Origin: an uncultured Planococcus sp.
GTDB taxonomy: Bacteria; Bacillota; Bacilli; Bacillales_A; Planococcaceae
Direction of reading: 5' to 3'
Assembly: GCA_947502505.1 (NCBI GenBank)
Contig: CANNAE010000001.1
Span: forward strand, 425,265 to 489,264
DNA length: 64,000 nucleotides
Below the pieces are notes generated by a model. It did no database searches, was not told where the DNA came from, and saw only the letters and a list, made by a program, of their open reading frames with translations. The position numbers and the translations under genes were made by a program. Shown one piece after another: positions 45,851-53,840 of the stretch. Within the stretch, counting starts at the first letter, position 1, and each line of letters opens with the position of its first letter.

Positions 45851-46573
45851 CTACATGCCGAAATTCATTAGCAATGCCCGCTTCAGGTCAGGCTGCCAGT
45901 ATTTCCATGTATGGTCTCCTTTGAATTCTTCGTAAAACAGCGAAAACCCTTTATTTTTCATCAACTCGTTCAGCTCGCGGTTCGGGGTGAGGAAGTCGGC
46001 AGTTTGACCGTTAGTCAATTTCACTTCCGTTTCTTCCGATCCGATGACGTGATAGACCGTAAACGAATTGTTCATCGAAAATTTCTCGACGGCTTCCATC
46101 ATTTCCGGCCCAACTTTCGGCGACTGGAGAATGACACGCCCGAAAATATTCGGGTATTTGAGTGCGGCCATCAGGGAAACGGTCGCTGCGAGCGAATCGC
46201 CGATCAAGGTGCGGCCCATGCCTACCTGATAGCTCGGGTATTGCTCATCGAGATAAGGCGCCAGCTCATGGGCGAGAAAACGCAAATACGCGGCATGCTG
46301 TTCACCGGCCGGTTCGTATTTCCGGTTGCGGTCTTCTACGCTTTTATAGGGAATGCCGACGAAGATGATGTTTTCGATTTCCTGGTTTTCCAATAGTTCG
46401 TCGACGACGCGCGGGACACGGCCGAGCTGGAAATAATCCTTGCCATCGGATGCGATGACGAGGCTGTATTTATAGAGGGGAGAATAGTTTGACGGCAAGT
46501 GGACAAGCACTTGCATATCTTCGCCCAAGGCTTCGCTGTAAAGCGTGAAATCTTCAACGCGTCCTTTGTTCAT
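45851..46573 (-). CDS. Esterase family protein, YjcH-like
   Basis: A 240-residue alpha/beta hydrolase of the esterase D (Fes-like) type. The nucleophile elbow is LIGDSLAATVSL (Ser in G-D-S-L-A), the Asp region is VIGSEETEV and the His is in FKGDHTWKYW. Related proteins hydrolyse siderophore esters or bacillithiol-type thioesters, but the substrate is not evident here. GGAGGC precedes the ATG. It lies leftward, upstream of the yjcG-yjcF pair, as in B. subtilis (yjcH). Confidence 0.87.
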   Translation of the reverse strand: MNKGRVEDFTLYSEALGEDMQVLVHLPSNYSPLYKYSLVIASDGKDYFQLGRVPRVVDELLENQEIENIIFVGIPYKSVEDRNRKYEPAGEQHAAYLRFLAHELAPYLDEQYPSYQVGMGRTLIGDSLAATVSLMAALKYPNIFGRVILQSPKVGPEMMEAVEKFSMNNSFTVYHVIGSEETEVKLTNGQTADFLTPNRELNELMKNKGFSLFYEEFKGDHTWKYWQPDLKRALLMNFGM

Positions 46574-46680
46574 GATGTTGCCTCCTTCAAAATTCTATTG
46601 TACAAAAATTGTAACATATTCCCCTATGCAAGGTATAATGGACAGGAAGACAAATCCAAATAGAGAGAGGGGATGGCATC

Positions 46681-47265
46681 ATGGATGGAGGACATTTCCG
46701 TGTGCATTCAGAAGAAGTAACCAAAGCGACGCATGAGGCTTTGGAAAGAAGAGGTGTCACGATTAAAGATATCGCTGAGATAGTGTTGGAAATGCAATTG
46801 CCATATAATGAAGGATTGGCTTTAGAACATTGTATCGAATCGGTTGAAAGTGTCTTGCGCAAGCGCGAAATGCAGCATGCCCTTTTAGTCGGCATTGAAC
46901 TTGATGAATTGGCTGAACAAGGGAAACTGTCCCAGCCACTCCAGCAGATTGTCGGTTCGGATGAAGGCTTGTTCGGCGTGGATGAGATGATCGGCCTCGG
47001 CGCAGTTCTCACTTATGGCAGCATCGCGGTGACAACATTCGGCCATTTGGATAAAAACAAAATCGGCATTATCCATAAGCTCGACACGAAATACGGCGAC
47101 CACGTCCACACCTTCCTTGACGACCTGGTATCGAGTATTGCGGCGTGTGCTTCTGCACGCATCGCCCACCGCACTCGCGATTTGGAGGAAGAGGGCAGAA
47201 GCTTCGAAGACCTGAAACCTGAAGAGACAACGCCGGAAACCCATGTGCCTGGGGCAGAGATATAA
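46681..47265 (+). CDS. Phosphatidylglycerophosphatase A-family protein (YutG-like)
   Basis: A 194-residue soluble protein with the PgpA/YutG domain. Conserved stretches are RRGVTIKDIAEIV, IESVESVLRKREMQHA, LFGVDEMIGLGAVLTYGSIA and HTFLDDLVSSIAACASARIAHR. Unlike E. coli PgpA it has no membrane helix. YutG-type proteins resemble a phosphatase, but their reaction in Firmicutes is not firmly known. GAGGGG lies before the ATG and a TATAAT at 46634. It is a single-gene unit divergent from yjcH. Confidence 0.85.
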   Translation: MDGGHFRVHSEEVTKATHEALERRGVTIKDIAEIVLEMQLPYNEGLALEHCIESVESVLRKREMQHALLVGIELDELAEQGKLSQPLQQIVGSDEGLFGVDEMIGLGAVLTYGSIAVTTFGHLDKNKIGIIHKLDTKYGDHVHTFLDDLVSSIAACASARIAHRTRDLEEEGRSFEDLKPEETTPETHVPGAEI

Positions 47266-47294
47266 AAAAAGGGTTTTATTGCCATAAATTTGGT

Positions 47295-47309
47295 TTGAAA
47301 CCGATTCCA
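47295..47309 (+). promoter_or_regulatory. cre (CcpA) site upstream of the TRAP operon
   Basis: TTGAAACCGATTCCA fits the relaxed cre consensus WTGNAANCGNWNNCA at all fixed positions. It lies 15 bases before the -35 box; that upstream place fits activation better than repression. Confidence 0.55.
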
Positions 47310-47324
47310 ATGGAAAAAATTAAA

Positions 47325-47355
47325 TTGACAGATGGACAGAAAGTCATGGTATTAT
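47325..47355 (+). promoter_or_regulatory. Promoter of the TRAP operon
   Basis: A perfect TTGACA, a 19-base spacer and TATTAT with an extended -10 (TGG). Confidence 0.75.
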
Positions 47356-47395
47356 GAAGGATGAAAGAAACTATTAGATAAAGGGAGGCCGATTT

Positions 47396-48373
47396 ATGTT
47401 AAACAAAAAGTTTGGATTCTACGCGACTGTCGCTTTGGCCGGATCCGTATTCCTAGCAGGCTGCGGAGATGATGCAGCAAATGAAGAAGAAGGCGGCGGA
47501 GCAGCTGAGCCGGAATTCATCAGTGTCTTGACTGGCGGTACAACTGGAACTTATTATCCGCTAGGCGGAGCGATGGCGACGATCATCGAAAATGAGACAG
47601 GCATCGATACCACTGCTGAAGTTTCCCAGGCTTCTGCAGCTAACATGACATCACTCGCTGATGGCACGGGCGAAATCGCTTTTGTACAGACAGATACGGC
47701 TTTCTACGCATCTGAAGGTTCGAACATGTTCGAAGGGGAAGTCATCGACAGCGTATCTGCTATCGGGGCGCTTTACCCAGAAACAATCCAAATCGTCACG
47801 ACTGAAGGTTCAGGCGTTACAGCGTTTGAAGACTTGGCTGGCAAATCCGTATCTGTCGGTGCGCCTGGTTCAGGTACGTATATCAACGCAGAGCAATTGC
47901 TTGAAATCCACGGCATGACGATGGATGACATCGATGCGCAGAATTTGGACTTCGGCGAGTCGCAGGAAAGCTTGCAATCCGGGCAAATCGATGCAGCATT
48001 CATCACAGCTGGAACGCCAACTGGCGCAGTTGAAAGCTTGAGTGCCACTTCTGATGTAAACATCGTCCCAGTTGCAGCTGACAAAGCGGCAGAACTGATC
48101 GAAAAATACCCGTATTATGCTGAAGATGTCGTTCCATCAGGTACGTATGGATTGACTGAAGAAGTTGAGACTGTGTCTGTTCTCGCTATGCTAGTCGTTC
48201 AAAACGATATTTCTGAAGATACGGTATACGACATTACGAAAGCCATTTATGAAAACACAGATCAAATCCAACACGCAAAAGCTGAATTCATCAAATCGGA
48301 AACAGCTCTTGATGGCATCGGGATCGATATCCATCCTGGCGCCCAGCGTTACTTCGACGAAGTAAACGAATAA
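47396..48373 (+). CDS. TAXI family TRAP transporter solute-binding lipoprotein
   Basis: A 325-residue extracellular receptor. It has a lipoprotein signal with lipobox LAGC (Cys near 22), an acidic Glu/Gly linker, and the TAXI fold with VLTGGTTGTYYPLGGAMA, FVQTDTAFYA and LAGKSVSVGAPGSGTYINAE. TAXI receptors work with the fused TRAP permease encoded downstream; ligands of this class are mostly acidic compounds such as glutamate or dicarboxylates, but this one is unknown. AGGGAGG precedes the ATG. A strong hairpin separates it from the rest of the operon. Confidence 0.95.
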   Translation: MLNKKFGFYATVALAGSVFLAGCGDDAANEEEGGGAAEPEFISVLTGGTTGTYYPLGGAMATIIENETGIDTTAEVSQASAANMTSLADGTGEIAFVQTDTAFYASEGSNMFEGEVIDSVSAIGALYPETIQIVTTEGSGVTAFEDLAGKSVSVGAPGSGTYINAEQLLEIHGMTMDDIDAQNLDFGESQESLQSGQIDAAFITAGTPTGAVESLSATSDVNIVPVAADKAAELIEKYPYYAEDVVPSGTYGLTEEVETVSVLAMLVVQNDISEDTVYDITKAIYENTDQIQHAKAEFIKSETALDGIGIDIHPGAQRYFDEVNE

Positions 48374-48384
48374 GAATTGATCAG

Positions 48385-48431
48385 AATAACAGGCGATAAA
48401 GCGCAAGCTTTATCGTCGTTATTTATTTTTT
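48385..48431 (+). terminator. Hairpin and T run between TAXI receptor and DUF1850 genes
   Basis: ATAACAGGCGATAAAGC pairs with GCTTTATCGTCGTTAT around GCAA, followed by TTATTTTTTT. It looks like a working terminator inside the operon. Confidence 0.85.
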
Positions 48432-48449
48432 GTCGCTAGGAGGGCCATC

Positions 48450-48971
48450 TTGCAGAATAAAAAAGTTCTCAAAATCCTTCTGATTTTAACCATCCTCACC
48501 CTAATCTGCTCCGCACTTTTCTTCATTCCATATCAGAAACACTTCGTCTTCATCGATTCGGAAACAAACGAGATTGCAGCGCGTGTTCCAGTTATAGAAG
48601 AGCGCTTTAAGATTCGCTATACGCATTCGATTCACCTATCGGATGTCATCGAAAGTTACCGCCTTGATGAGGAGGGGCAATTGGTGATGACCGAACTTGA
48701 GTACGAAGATTTCAATATCGGCATGCCGTCGAATGCAGGAGAAGGGGAGCGCTTTGTCGAAAAAGACGGGAAATACTTTATTCAGGATATGAAGCGGAAG
48801 CTGCCCGAATTCCGATTGCTAGTCGGGGACGTGGACGCGGAACTCGCTTTCCTTATCGCAGGAAAAGAACTCGATTTGAAGAAGAGTTTGGAAAGAGGCA
48901 AAATTTACACTTTCCGTGCCCAGCGCCTTTCCATTTATCAGCAATTAGAAGGAGTGAACATCTATGAGTGA
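48450..48971 (+). CDS. DUF1850 domain protein
   Basis: A 173-residue protein with one N-terminal membrane helix (about residues 8-26) and an exported domain with VIEERFKIRYTHSIHLSDVIESY, the DUF1850 core. DUF1850 genes sit almost only between TAXI receptor and TRAP permease genes, and their product may assist the transporter; its role is unproven. TTG start behind TAGGAGGG. The end overlaps the permease start by eight bases. Confidence 0.88.
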   Translation: MQNKKVLKILLILTILTLICSALFFIPYQKHFVFIDSETNEIAARVPVIEERFKIRYTHSIHLSDVIESYRLDEEGQLVMTELEYEDFNIGMPSNAGEGERFVEKDGKYFIQDMKRKLPEFRLLVGDVDAELAFLIAGKELDLKKSLERGKIYTFRAQRLSIYQQLEGVNIYE

Positions 48972-50997
48972 TAAACTATCGCCAGAAGAAAGAGAAGAAA
49001 AAAAGCTTCCGCCGGAAGATGAAGGCCATATTTCGGAGGACAAGCAAAAAGAGATTCTCCAGAAATACGATCCGGAATCGAACACCCGTGATTTATCAGG
49101 CATCATCAAGCATGTCGTGTTTTTCGGGCTCTTGGCCTTTTCGTTATTTCAATTGTATACAGCCGTTTTCGGCCAATACACCGCGTATATCCAGCGTTCT
49201 GTCCACTTAGGGTTTGCGCTGTCGCTCATTTTCATCCTATTCCCGATGCGTCGCCGGAAGGGTGCGCGCCATAAAGTCTCCTGGTACGATTACATACTCG
49301 CCTTATTGTCTATCGCGATCGGGGCATATTGGCCGATCATGTACGATGATTTGGTATTCCGAATCGGCCGCGTGACGGAGCTCGACCTGATTGTCGGGAT
49401 TCTGGCTGTCATTTTGACGCTTGAAGCAACGCGGCGGGCTGTCGGGATGCCGATTACGGTCATTGGGGTACTGTTTTTGACCTACGGATTCTTCGGCCCG
49501 TACTTCCCAGGATTCTTGCGCCACCGCGGCCAGGATCTGGAATCCTTGATCCAGTTGATGTTCTATACGACGGACGGGATTCTTGGTACACCGATCGGGG
49601 TTTCTGCAACATTTATCTTTACGTTCCTGTTGTTCGGTTCGTTTTTGGTCAAGACAGGGGTCGGGCAATATTTCAATGACCTCGCCGTGTCGCTGGCAGG
49701 GAACTTGACTGGCGGGCCGGCGAAAGTCGCCATTTTCTCCAGTGCCTTGCAAGGGACCATTTCAGGAAGTTCAGTCGCAAACGTTGTAACTTCGGGCTCG
49801 TACACGATTCCGATGATGAAAAAGCTTGGATATAAGAAAGAATTTGCCGGCGGCGTTGAAGCTGCCGCTTCGACAGGCGGCCAATTGATGCCTCCGATCA
49901 TGGGGGCCGCAGCATTCCTGATGGTTGAGTTCATCGGCGGTGTCACATATTGGGAAATCGCCAAAGCGGCCGCGATTCCTGCACTCCTGTACTTTACAGG
50001 CGTTTGGATCATGACGCATTTCGAGGCGAAACGAATCGGCTTGAAAGGCTTGTCCCCGGAAGAAATGCCGGACCGCAAGGAAGTCTTGAAAAAGATTTAC
50101 CTGTTGACGCCAATTCTTGCCATCATCTTGTTCTTGCTGGTCGGGATTCCGACGATGCAAGCGGCGTTATACGGAATTTTGCTGACGATCTTTGTCAGTG
50201 CTTTCAATAAAGAAACACGCCTTGGCTTTAAAGATATCATCCACGCCCTTGTAGATGGCGCCAGAACTGCACTCGCAGTCGCAGCCGCGACCGCGACAGC
50301 AGGGATCATCGTTGGGGTGGTCGTCAAAACCGGGCTCGGCCTGTCATTGGCAAACGGGCTCGTATCCGCATCAGGAGGCAATGTGCTCTTGACATTGTTC
50401 TTTACGATGCTTGCGGCGATCGTGCTCGGCATGGGATCGCCAACTACGGCAAACTATGTCATCACATCGACCATTGCCGCTCCTGCCATCATCACCTTAT
50501 TGATGGTTGATGAGCCTGCTGGGGCTGCTGTACCGATCGTCGTTGCATTGTCTGCGCATTTGTTCGTTTTCTATTTTGGGATCATCGCAGATATCACGCC
50601 ACCGGTTGCGCTCGCTGCCTTCGCAGCTTCCGGGATTTCCGGAGGGGAACCAATACGGACCGGGTTCAATGCGGCGAAGCTAGCCATTGCGGCATTTATC
50701 ATTCCGTATATGTTCGTCTTGTCGCCAGAACTATTGATGATTGACACGACCTGGACCGAATTGATCTGGGTGTTGATTACGGCTATTACCGGGATGATCG
50801 CAATCGGTGCCGGATTAATCGGTTATTGGTACCGCAAGCTCAATTGGATTGAGCGAATCATCACTTTCGTGACAGGAATTGCCTTGATCTACCCGGAAGG
50901 ATTTACGGATCTAATCGGGGCGGCAGTCTTTGTCATCTTGTTCGCCATCCAATGGATGTCTAGAGAGAAAAAGACCAAAAAGCCTCAAACTGCATAA
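48964..50997 (+). CDS. TRAP transporter fused permease (4TM/12TM)
   Basis: A 677-residue membrane protein that joins the small and large TRAP permease domains in one chain. A charged N-terminal tail (about 1-45) is followed by four helices of the DctQ-like part and then about twelve helices of the DctM-like part. Family motifs include SGSSVANVVTSGSYTIP, AAASTGGQLMPPIMGAAAF, LGMGSPTTANYVITS and ADITPPVALAAFAASGIS. It uses an ion gradient to import the ligand caught by the TAXI receptor. The ribosome site lies inside the DUF1850 gene (GAAGGAG). Confidence 0.96.
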   Translation: MSDKLSPEEREEKKLPPEDEGHISEDKQKEILQKYDPESNTRDLSGIIKHVVFFGLLAFSLFQLYTAVFGQYTAYIQRSVHLGFALSLIFILFPMRRRKGARHKVSWYDYILALLSIAIGAYWPIMYDDLVFRIGRVTELDLIVGILAVILTLEATRRAVGMPITVIGVLFLTYGFFGPYFPGFLRHRGQDLESLIQLMFYTTDGILGTPIGVSATFIFTFLLFGSFLVKTGVGQYFNDLAVSLAGNLTGGPAKVAIFSSALQGTISGSSVANVVTSGSYTIPMMKKLGYKKEFAGGVEAAASTGGQLMPPIMGAAAFLMVEFIGGVTYWEIAKAAAIPALLYFTGVWIMTHFEAKRIGLKGLSPEEMPDRKEVLKKIYLLTPILAIILFLLVGIPTMQAALYGILLTIFVSAFNKETRLGFKDIIHALVDGARTALAVAAATATAGIIVGVVVKTGLGLSLANGLVSASGGNVLLTLFFTMLAAIVLGMGSPTTANYVITSTIAAPAIITLLMVDEPAGAAVPIVVALSAHLFVFYFGIIADITPPVALAAFAASGISGGEPIRTGFNAAKLAIAAFIIPYMFVLSPELLMIDTTWTELIWVLITAITGMIAIGAGLIGYWYRKLNWIERIITFVTGIALIYPEGFTDLIGAAVFVILFAIQWMSREKKTKKPQTA

Positions 50998-51000
50998 TAA

Positions 51001-51037
51001 AAAAGATGGAAGCCCGCGGGCTTCCATCTTTTTTTGT
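51001..51037 (+). terminator. Terminator of the TRAP operon
   Basis: AAAAGATGGAAGCCC paired with GGGCTTCCATCTTTT, then T residues. Confidence 0.92.
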
Positions 51038-51050
51038 TTCGGGAAATAAT

Positions 51051-51082
51051 AAAAAACACCATCCGGATAACCGGATGGTGTG
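51051..51082 (-). terminator. Terminator of tRNA-Val
   Basis: On the minus strand, ACACCATCCGG / CCGGATGGTGT is followed by six T, 26 bases past the tRNA. Confidence 0.88.
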
Positions 51083-51107
51083 GGTGCAGCGCGTAGCATG
51101 CATATGA

Positions 51108-51180
51108 TGATTCCTACTGGGCTCGAACCAGCGACCTCTACCCTGTCAAGGTAGCGCTCTCCCAGCTGAGCTAAGGAATC
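51108..51180 (-). tRNA. tRNA-Val (GAC anticodon)
   Basis: On the minus strand, GATTCCT pairs with AGGAATC in the acceptor stem. The D arm is GCTCAGCTGGGAGAGC, the anticodon stem CTACC/GGTAG encloses TTGACAG with anticodon GAC, and the T arm holds GGTTCGAGCC. The discriminator is A. The following bases are TCA, so CCA is not encoded. It stands alone, with its own terminator. Confidence 0.95.
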
Positions 51181-51278
51181 GCAATCTCAAGGACATTTAT
51201 TATTATATATCCCAGTTTAAAAAAAGACAATAGTTTTTGTGAAAAAACTTTCAGCTTTTTTTAAACAGCATCTTTTCC

Positions 51279-51785
51279 TTAGCTATCCAAGAAAATGCTC
51301 CATTCAACGGTCGTTCGATTTCCAATCACAGACCAGCATTCTATGGCTGCGCCCGTTCCGCCCAGCGGGTTAAACTCCAACGCCAGCCTGGCAAACAGCG
51401 GCCCCCAAAAAGGAGCCGGGATTTTGCTGATGAGCGGGATGCGGGGCGGCCAATGAAGTTCAGGCCCGGATTGGAATCCACGGCCCGCCAACTTCAGCGA
51501 GTTGTATAGCTCGTCGAGTGCTCCATTGGGCTGGACCTGCAAGTAAAATCGCTCGCCGTTTTTTGAAAACCCGATATCGCTGGCATGAAAAGCAATCGCC
51601 TGGGTACTTTCGGCAATCGGTTCTAACGCCGCTTTTAGTTGCAGCGGGGCGGTCTGTTCAAAAGCCAGCAACGGGATATGCGGCAATTGCAGCGCCGTGT
51701 TGGCATTCGGCTGGCGCAGCTGTCTTTGCAGGTGTTCGATTGTTTCGGAGCTGCGGTAATCAAGGCGCAGGACAAGCAATTGCAT
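51279..51785 (-). CDS. 2H phosphoesterase-like protein with degenerate motifs
   Basis: A 168-residue protein whose size and layout resemble 2'-5' RNA ligase-like (2H) proteins. The first motif is LPHIPLLAFEQ (H-x-P-L in place of H-x-T-x). The second appears as PPRIPLISKI, with Arg in place of the second His. If this alignment is right, the catalytic pair is lost. The ATG at 51785 follows AGGAGG with six-base spacing; longer in-frame extensions overlap the nuclease gene. It lies 17 bases after the nuclease gene and may be co-transcribed. Confident only that it is a real gene. Confidence 0.6.
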   Translation of the reverse strand: MQLLVLRLDYRSSETIEHLQRQLRQPNANTALQLPHIPLLAFEQTAPLQLKAALEPIAESTQAIAFHASDIGFSKNGERFYLQVQPNGALDELYNSLKLAGRGFQSGPELHWPPRIPLISKIPAPFWGPLFARLALEFNPLGGTGAAIECWSVIGNRTTVEWSIFLDS

Positions 51786-51802
51786 CGTATTCCTCCTCTT
51801 CC

Positions 51803-52519
51803 TTATTGGCCGGAACTGCGGAAGCCGGCGTCTCTGGCTTCTTGTTCTGTGCAAAACCACTGTTCGGGATTGGTCCCCTCGTAGGAAGGGGCGCCGGGCA
51901 TATGATAGATTTTATTGCCGCTCCGGTTGATATTGCCTTTGATGCGGCAGTCCCCTTCGTCATTCATGCCATCTGCTTCCGTTTGCTTATAAGCATCCTC
52001 ATTGAATCCGCGGTCTGTCGAATAATTTTCATATTCCCAAATACCGATTTCAGCATCTTTCGCCTCGGCTTCGGCATCGCGGAATTCATCGACATAGCGC
52101 GTATTGGGCGGGAAGACATAGGCAACACGGGCAAAGCCTTCTTCAAGCAATTGTTGCTGTATGCTTTCTCCATCCGCGTAAAAATACGCAAGCAAGCGGT
52201 CATAATCATCAAAGCGATCGCCGGCATCGAATTCAATTTCGATTTGCTGTGCCTGCTCGATCAGTTCACGATTGCGCTCTGTCGCTTCTTTGCCAAGAGG
52301 CTGCTCACCGAACCTCGGATGATTTGTTTCCGGCGTGTCGACCAATAAATAACGCACGGTCGTTTCTTGGCCTTCATAGATGATCTTGACCGTGTCCCCA
52401 TCGATGACTTCCGTGATTTCTACAGCCGTCCTGCCGTCAGTGTCCGCGGTATCGGTCGCATCGGGAAAAGTGCAGCCTGACAACAACAGCAAGCTGATGA
52501 GTAAGATGAATTGTTTCAT
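51803..52519 (-). CDS. Thermonuclease-family lipoprotein with C-terminal sunset-like domain
   Basis: A 238-residue surface nuclease. The signal peptide ends in the lipobox LSGC (Cys16). The staphylococcal-nuclease domain (about 30-160) has VIDGDTVKI, VRYLLVDTPET, the catalytic-type DDYDRLLAYFY and LLEEGFARVAYVFPPNTRY. The C-terminal part, DCRIKGNINRSGNKIYHMPG and WFCTEQEARDAGFR, resembles the sunset domain often joined to such nucleases in Bacillales. The role may be degradation of extracellular DNA for nutrition or uptake. The start follows a weak GGGA site. Confidence 0.9.
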   Translation of the reverse strand: MKQFILLISLLLLSGCTFPDATDTADTDGRTAVEITEVIDGDTVKIIYEGQETTVRYLLVDTPETNHPRFGEQPLGKEATERNRELIEQAQQIEIEFDAGDRFDDYDRLLAYFYADGESIQQQLLEEGFARVAYVFPPNTRYVDEFRDAEAEAKDAEIGIWEYENYSTDRGFNEDAYKQTEADGMNDEGDCRIKGNINRSGNKIYHMPGAPSYEGTNPEQWFCTEQEARDAGFRSSGQ

Positions 52520-52591
52520 GGCAATCCCTGCTTTCTATATCGAATTATAGCGAAAACCATAGCAGGCGACAATGCACGGGATGGATTCCAT

Positions 52592-52630
52592 AAAAAAACG
52601 CTTGCTCCGCATCGGTCCGGATCAAGCGCT
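52592..52630 (-). terminator. Terminator of the 45-residue ORF
   Basis: On the minus strand, an AGCGCTTGATCCGG / GCGGAGCAAGCGT stem with one mismatch is followed by seven T. Confidence 0.75.
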
Positions 52631-52659
52631 GCTATGTACGTGCGAATTGTATAGGCATC

Positions 52660-52797
52660 TTATTGCTCCAATGTGCTTGAGGATTCGCCGAAGTATAAAA
52701 GGCTGTCTTCGTTGATCGTTTCCAGCTTTTCCTTGTCGACGCCCATTTCCAATGTTCCTGTAAAAATCGGCTCCCACCAGTTTTTCTGTTCATTCAT
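52660..52797 (-). CDS. Uncharacterised 45-residue protein
   Basis: I do not recognise this protein. It is 45 residues long, acidic, with NEQKNWWEPIFTGTLEMG near the start and a Ser/Glu-rich end. There is no signal peptide or membrane helix. Support for a real gene is a strong GGAGG seven bases before the ATG, a terminator 30 bases after the stop, and a free-standing position between two other units. A longer in-frame start exists 54 bases upstream without a ribosome site. Confidence 0.65.
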   Translation of the reverse strand: MNEQKNWWEPIFTGTLEMGVDKEKLETINEDSLLYFGESSSTLEQ

Positions 52798-52895
52798 GAT
52801 GATTCCTCCTATTCTTTTCGAATGTAATTGTTTGACTATTCTATACCCCACAAGGTTACACTTGTAAACAATGAAACGAAAAAGGAGCGATGGTT

Positions 52896-53840
52896 TTGAT
52901 AGCGATTGGAATTATAGGGGCAGGAATCGTAGGGGAACGCATCATCAAGCAAATTCAGCAAGACGATGCCGCACAGATCGAGGCGGTTTACGATACAGAT
53001 AAGACCCGGCTGAAATATGTCGAAGAGCAATACGGGGTAGCCGTCACCGATTCCTTGGATGAATTGTTCCAAGCCGATATTGACTGGGTCTACATCGGCA
53101 CGCCGCCGAACAGCCATGCCGAGCTTGCAGAAACGGCAGCAAGACGGGGCTTGCACGTGTTGTGTGAAAAACCGCTTGCTCATGATGCGCAGGCGGCACA
53201 AGCAATGGCCGAATCTGCGACGAACAACCGAATCCACACCGCCATGCATTTTCCGTTGATGTATTCACCGATTGTCCGCGAGATGGCCATCCGCATTAAA
53301 AGCGGGGACATCGGAAAAGTCCGCCGCATCGAATTGCACACCGTATTTCCTCAGTGGCCGCGGGCGTGGCAGCAAAACCCATGGATCGGCTCGAGGGATC
53401 AGGGAGGGTTTGTGCGTGAAGTCTTCCCTCATTACCTCCAGTTGATGCATCGCCTTTTTGGCACATTGGAGATTGCAGCGCATCAAGCGGATTTTCCTGA
53501 AGACACTGAAAAATGCGAGACCGGGCTCATTGCCCATGGCAAGACCCAGCAAGGATCGCCATTCCTTCTATCAGGCATAAGCGGCGCAGGACAGCAGGAG
53601 TTGCTGCAGTTCAAAGTCTACGGGGAAGAGGGCGTATTGACGCTTGAAAATTGGTCGCGCTTGTACCGTGAAGAACGGGGGCAAGCACGCGTCGAGGTGC
53701 AAACCGAAAACGTAGTGCCTTCTCTATTTGATGAAATGAAAGAGCAATCGACATTTCTTGTCGGTTTCGATGAGGGATTAGTCGTCCAGCGTTATATCGA
53801 CCAATTATTGCAAGAACCCACAGGAGGTATTCAATCGTGA
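52896..53840 (+). CDS. Gfo/Idh/MocA family oxidoreductase
   Basis: A 314-residue NAD(P)-dependent dehydrogenase. The Rossmann motif is IGIIGAGIVGERI at the N terminus, and the family motifs YIGTPPNSHAELA and VLCEKPLAHDAQAA follow, the Lys of EKP being catalytic in relatives. The C-terminal domain has DQGGFVREVFPHYLQLMHRLFG. TTG at 52896 is preferred over ATG at 52890, which is too close to the AAAGGAG site. It shares four bases with the aldehyde dehydrogenase gene, so the two are coupled. Substrate unknown; a sugar or inositol-like compound is usual. Confidence 0.88.
   Translation: MIAIGIIGAGIVGERIIKQIQQDDAAQIEAVYDTDKTRLKYVEEQYGVAVTDSLDELFQADIDWVYIGTPPNSHAELAETAARRGLHVLCEKPLAHDAQAAQAMAESATNNRIHTAMHFPLMYSPIVREMAIRIKSGDIGKVRRIELHTVFPQWPRAWQQNPWIGSRDQGGFVREVFPHYLQLMHRLFGTLEIAAHQADFPEDTEKCETGLIAHGKTQQGSPFLLSGISGAGQQELLQFKVYGEEGVLTLENWSRLYREERGQARVEVQTENVVPSLFDEMKEQSTFLVGFDEGLVVQRYIDQLLQEPTGGIQS

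Noticed and set aside
51518..52348. 276-codon open frame on the plus strand opposite the nuclease and 2H-like genes
   Set aside because: It lies opposite two genes with ribosome sites and a lipoprotein signal; its own composition is low-complexity and hydrophobic by chance, and no start signal is seen.
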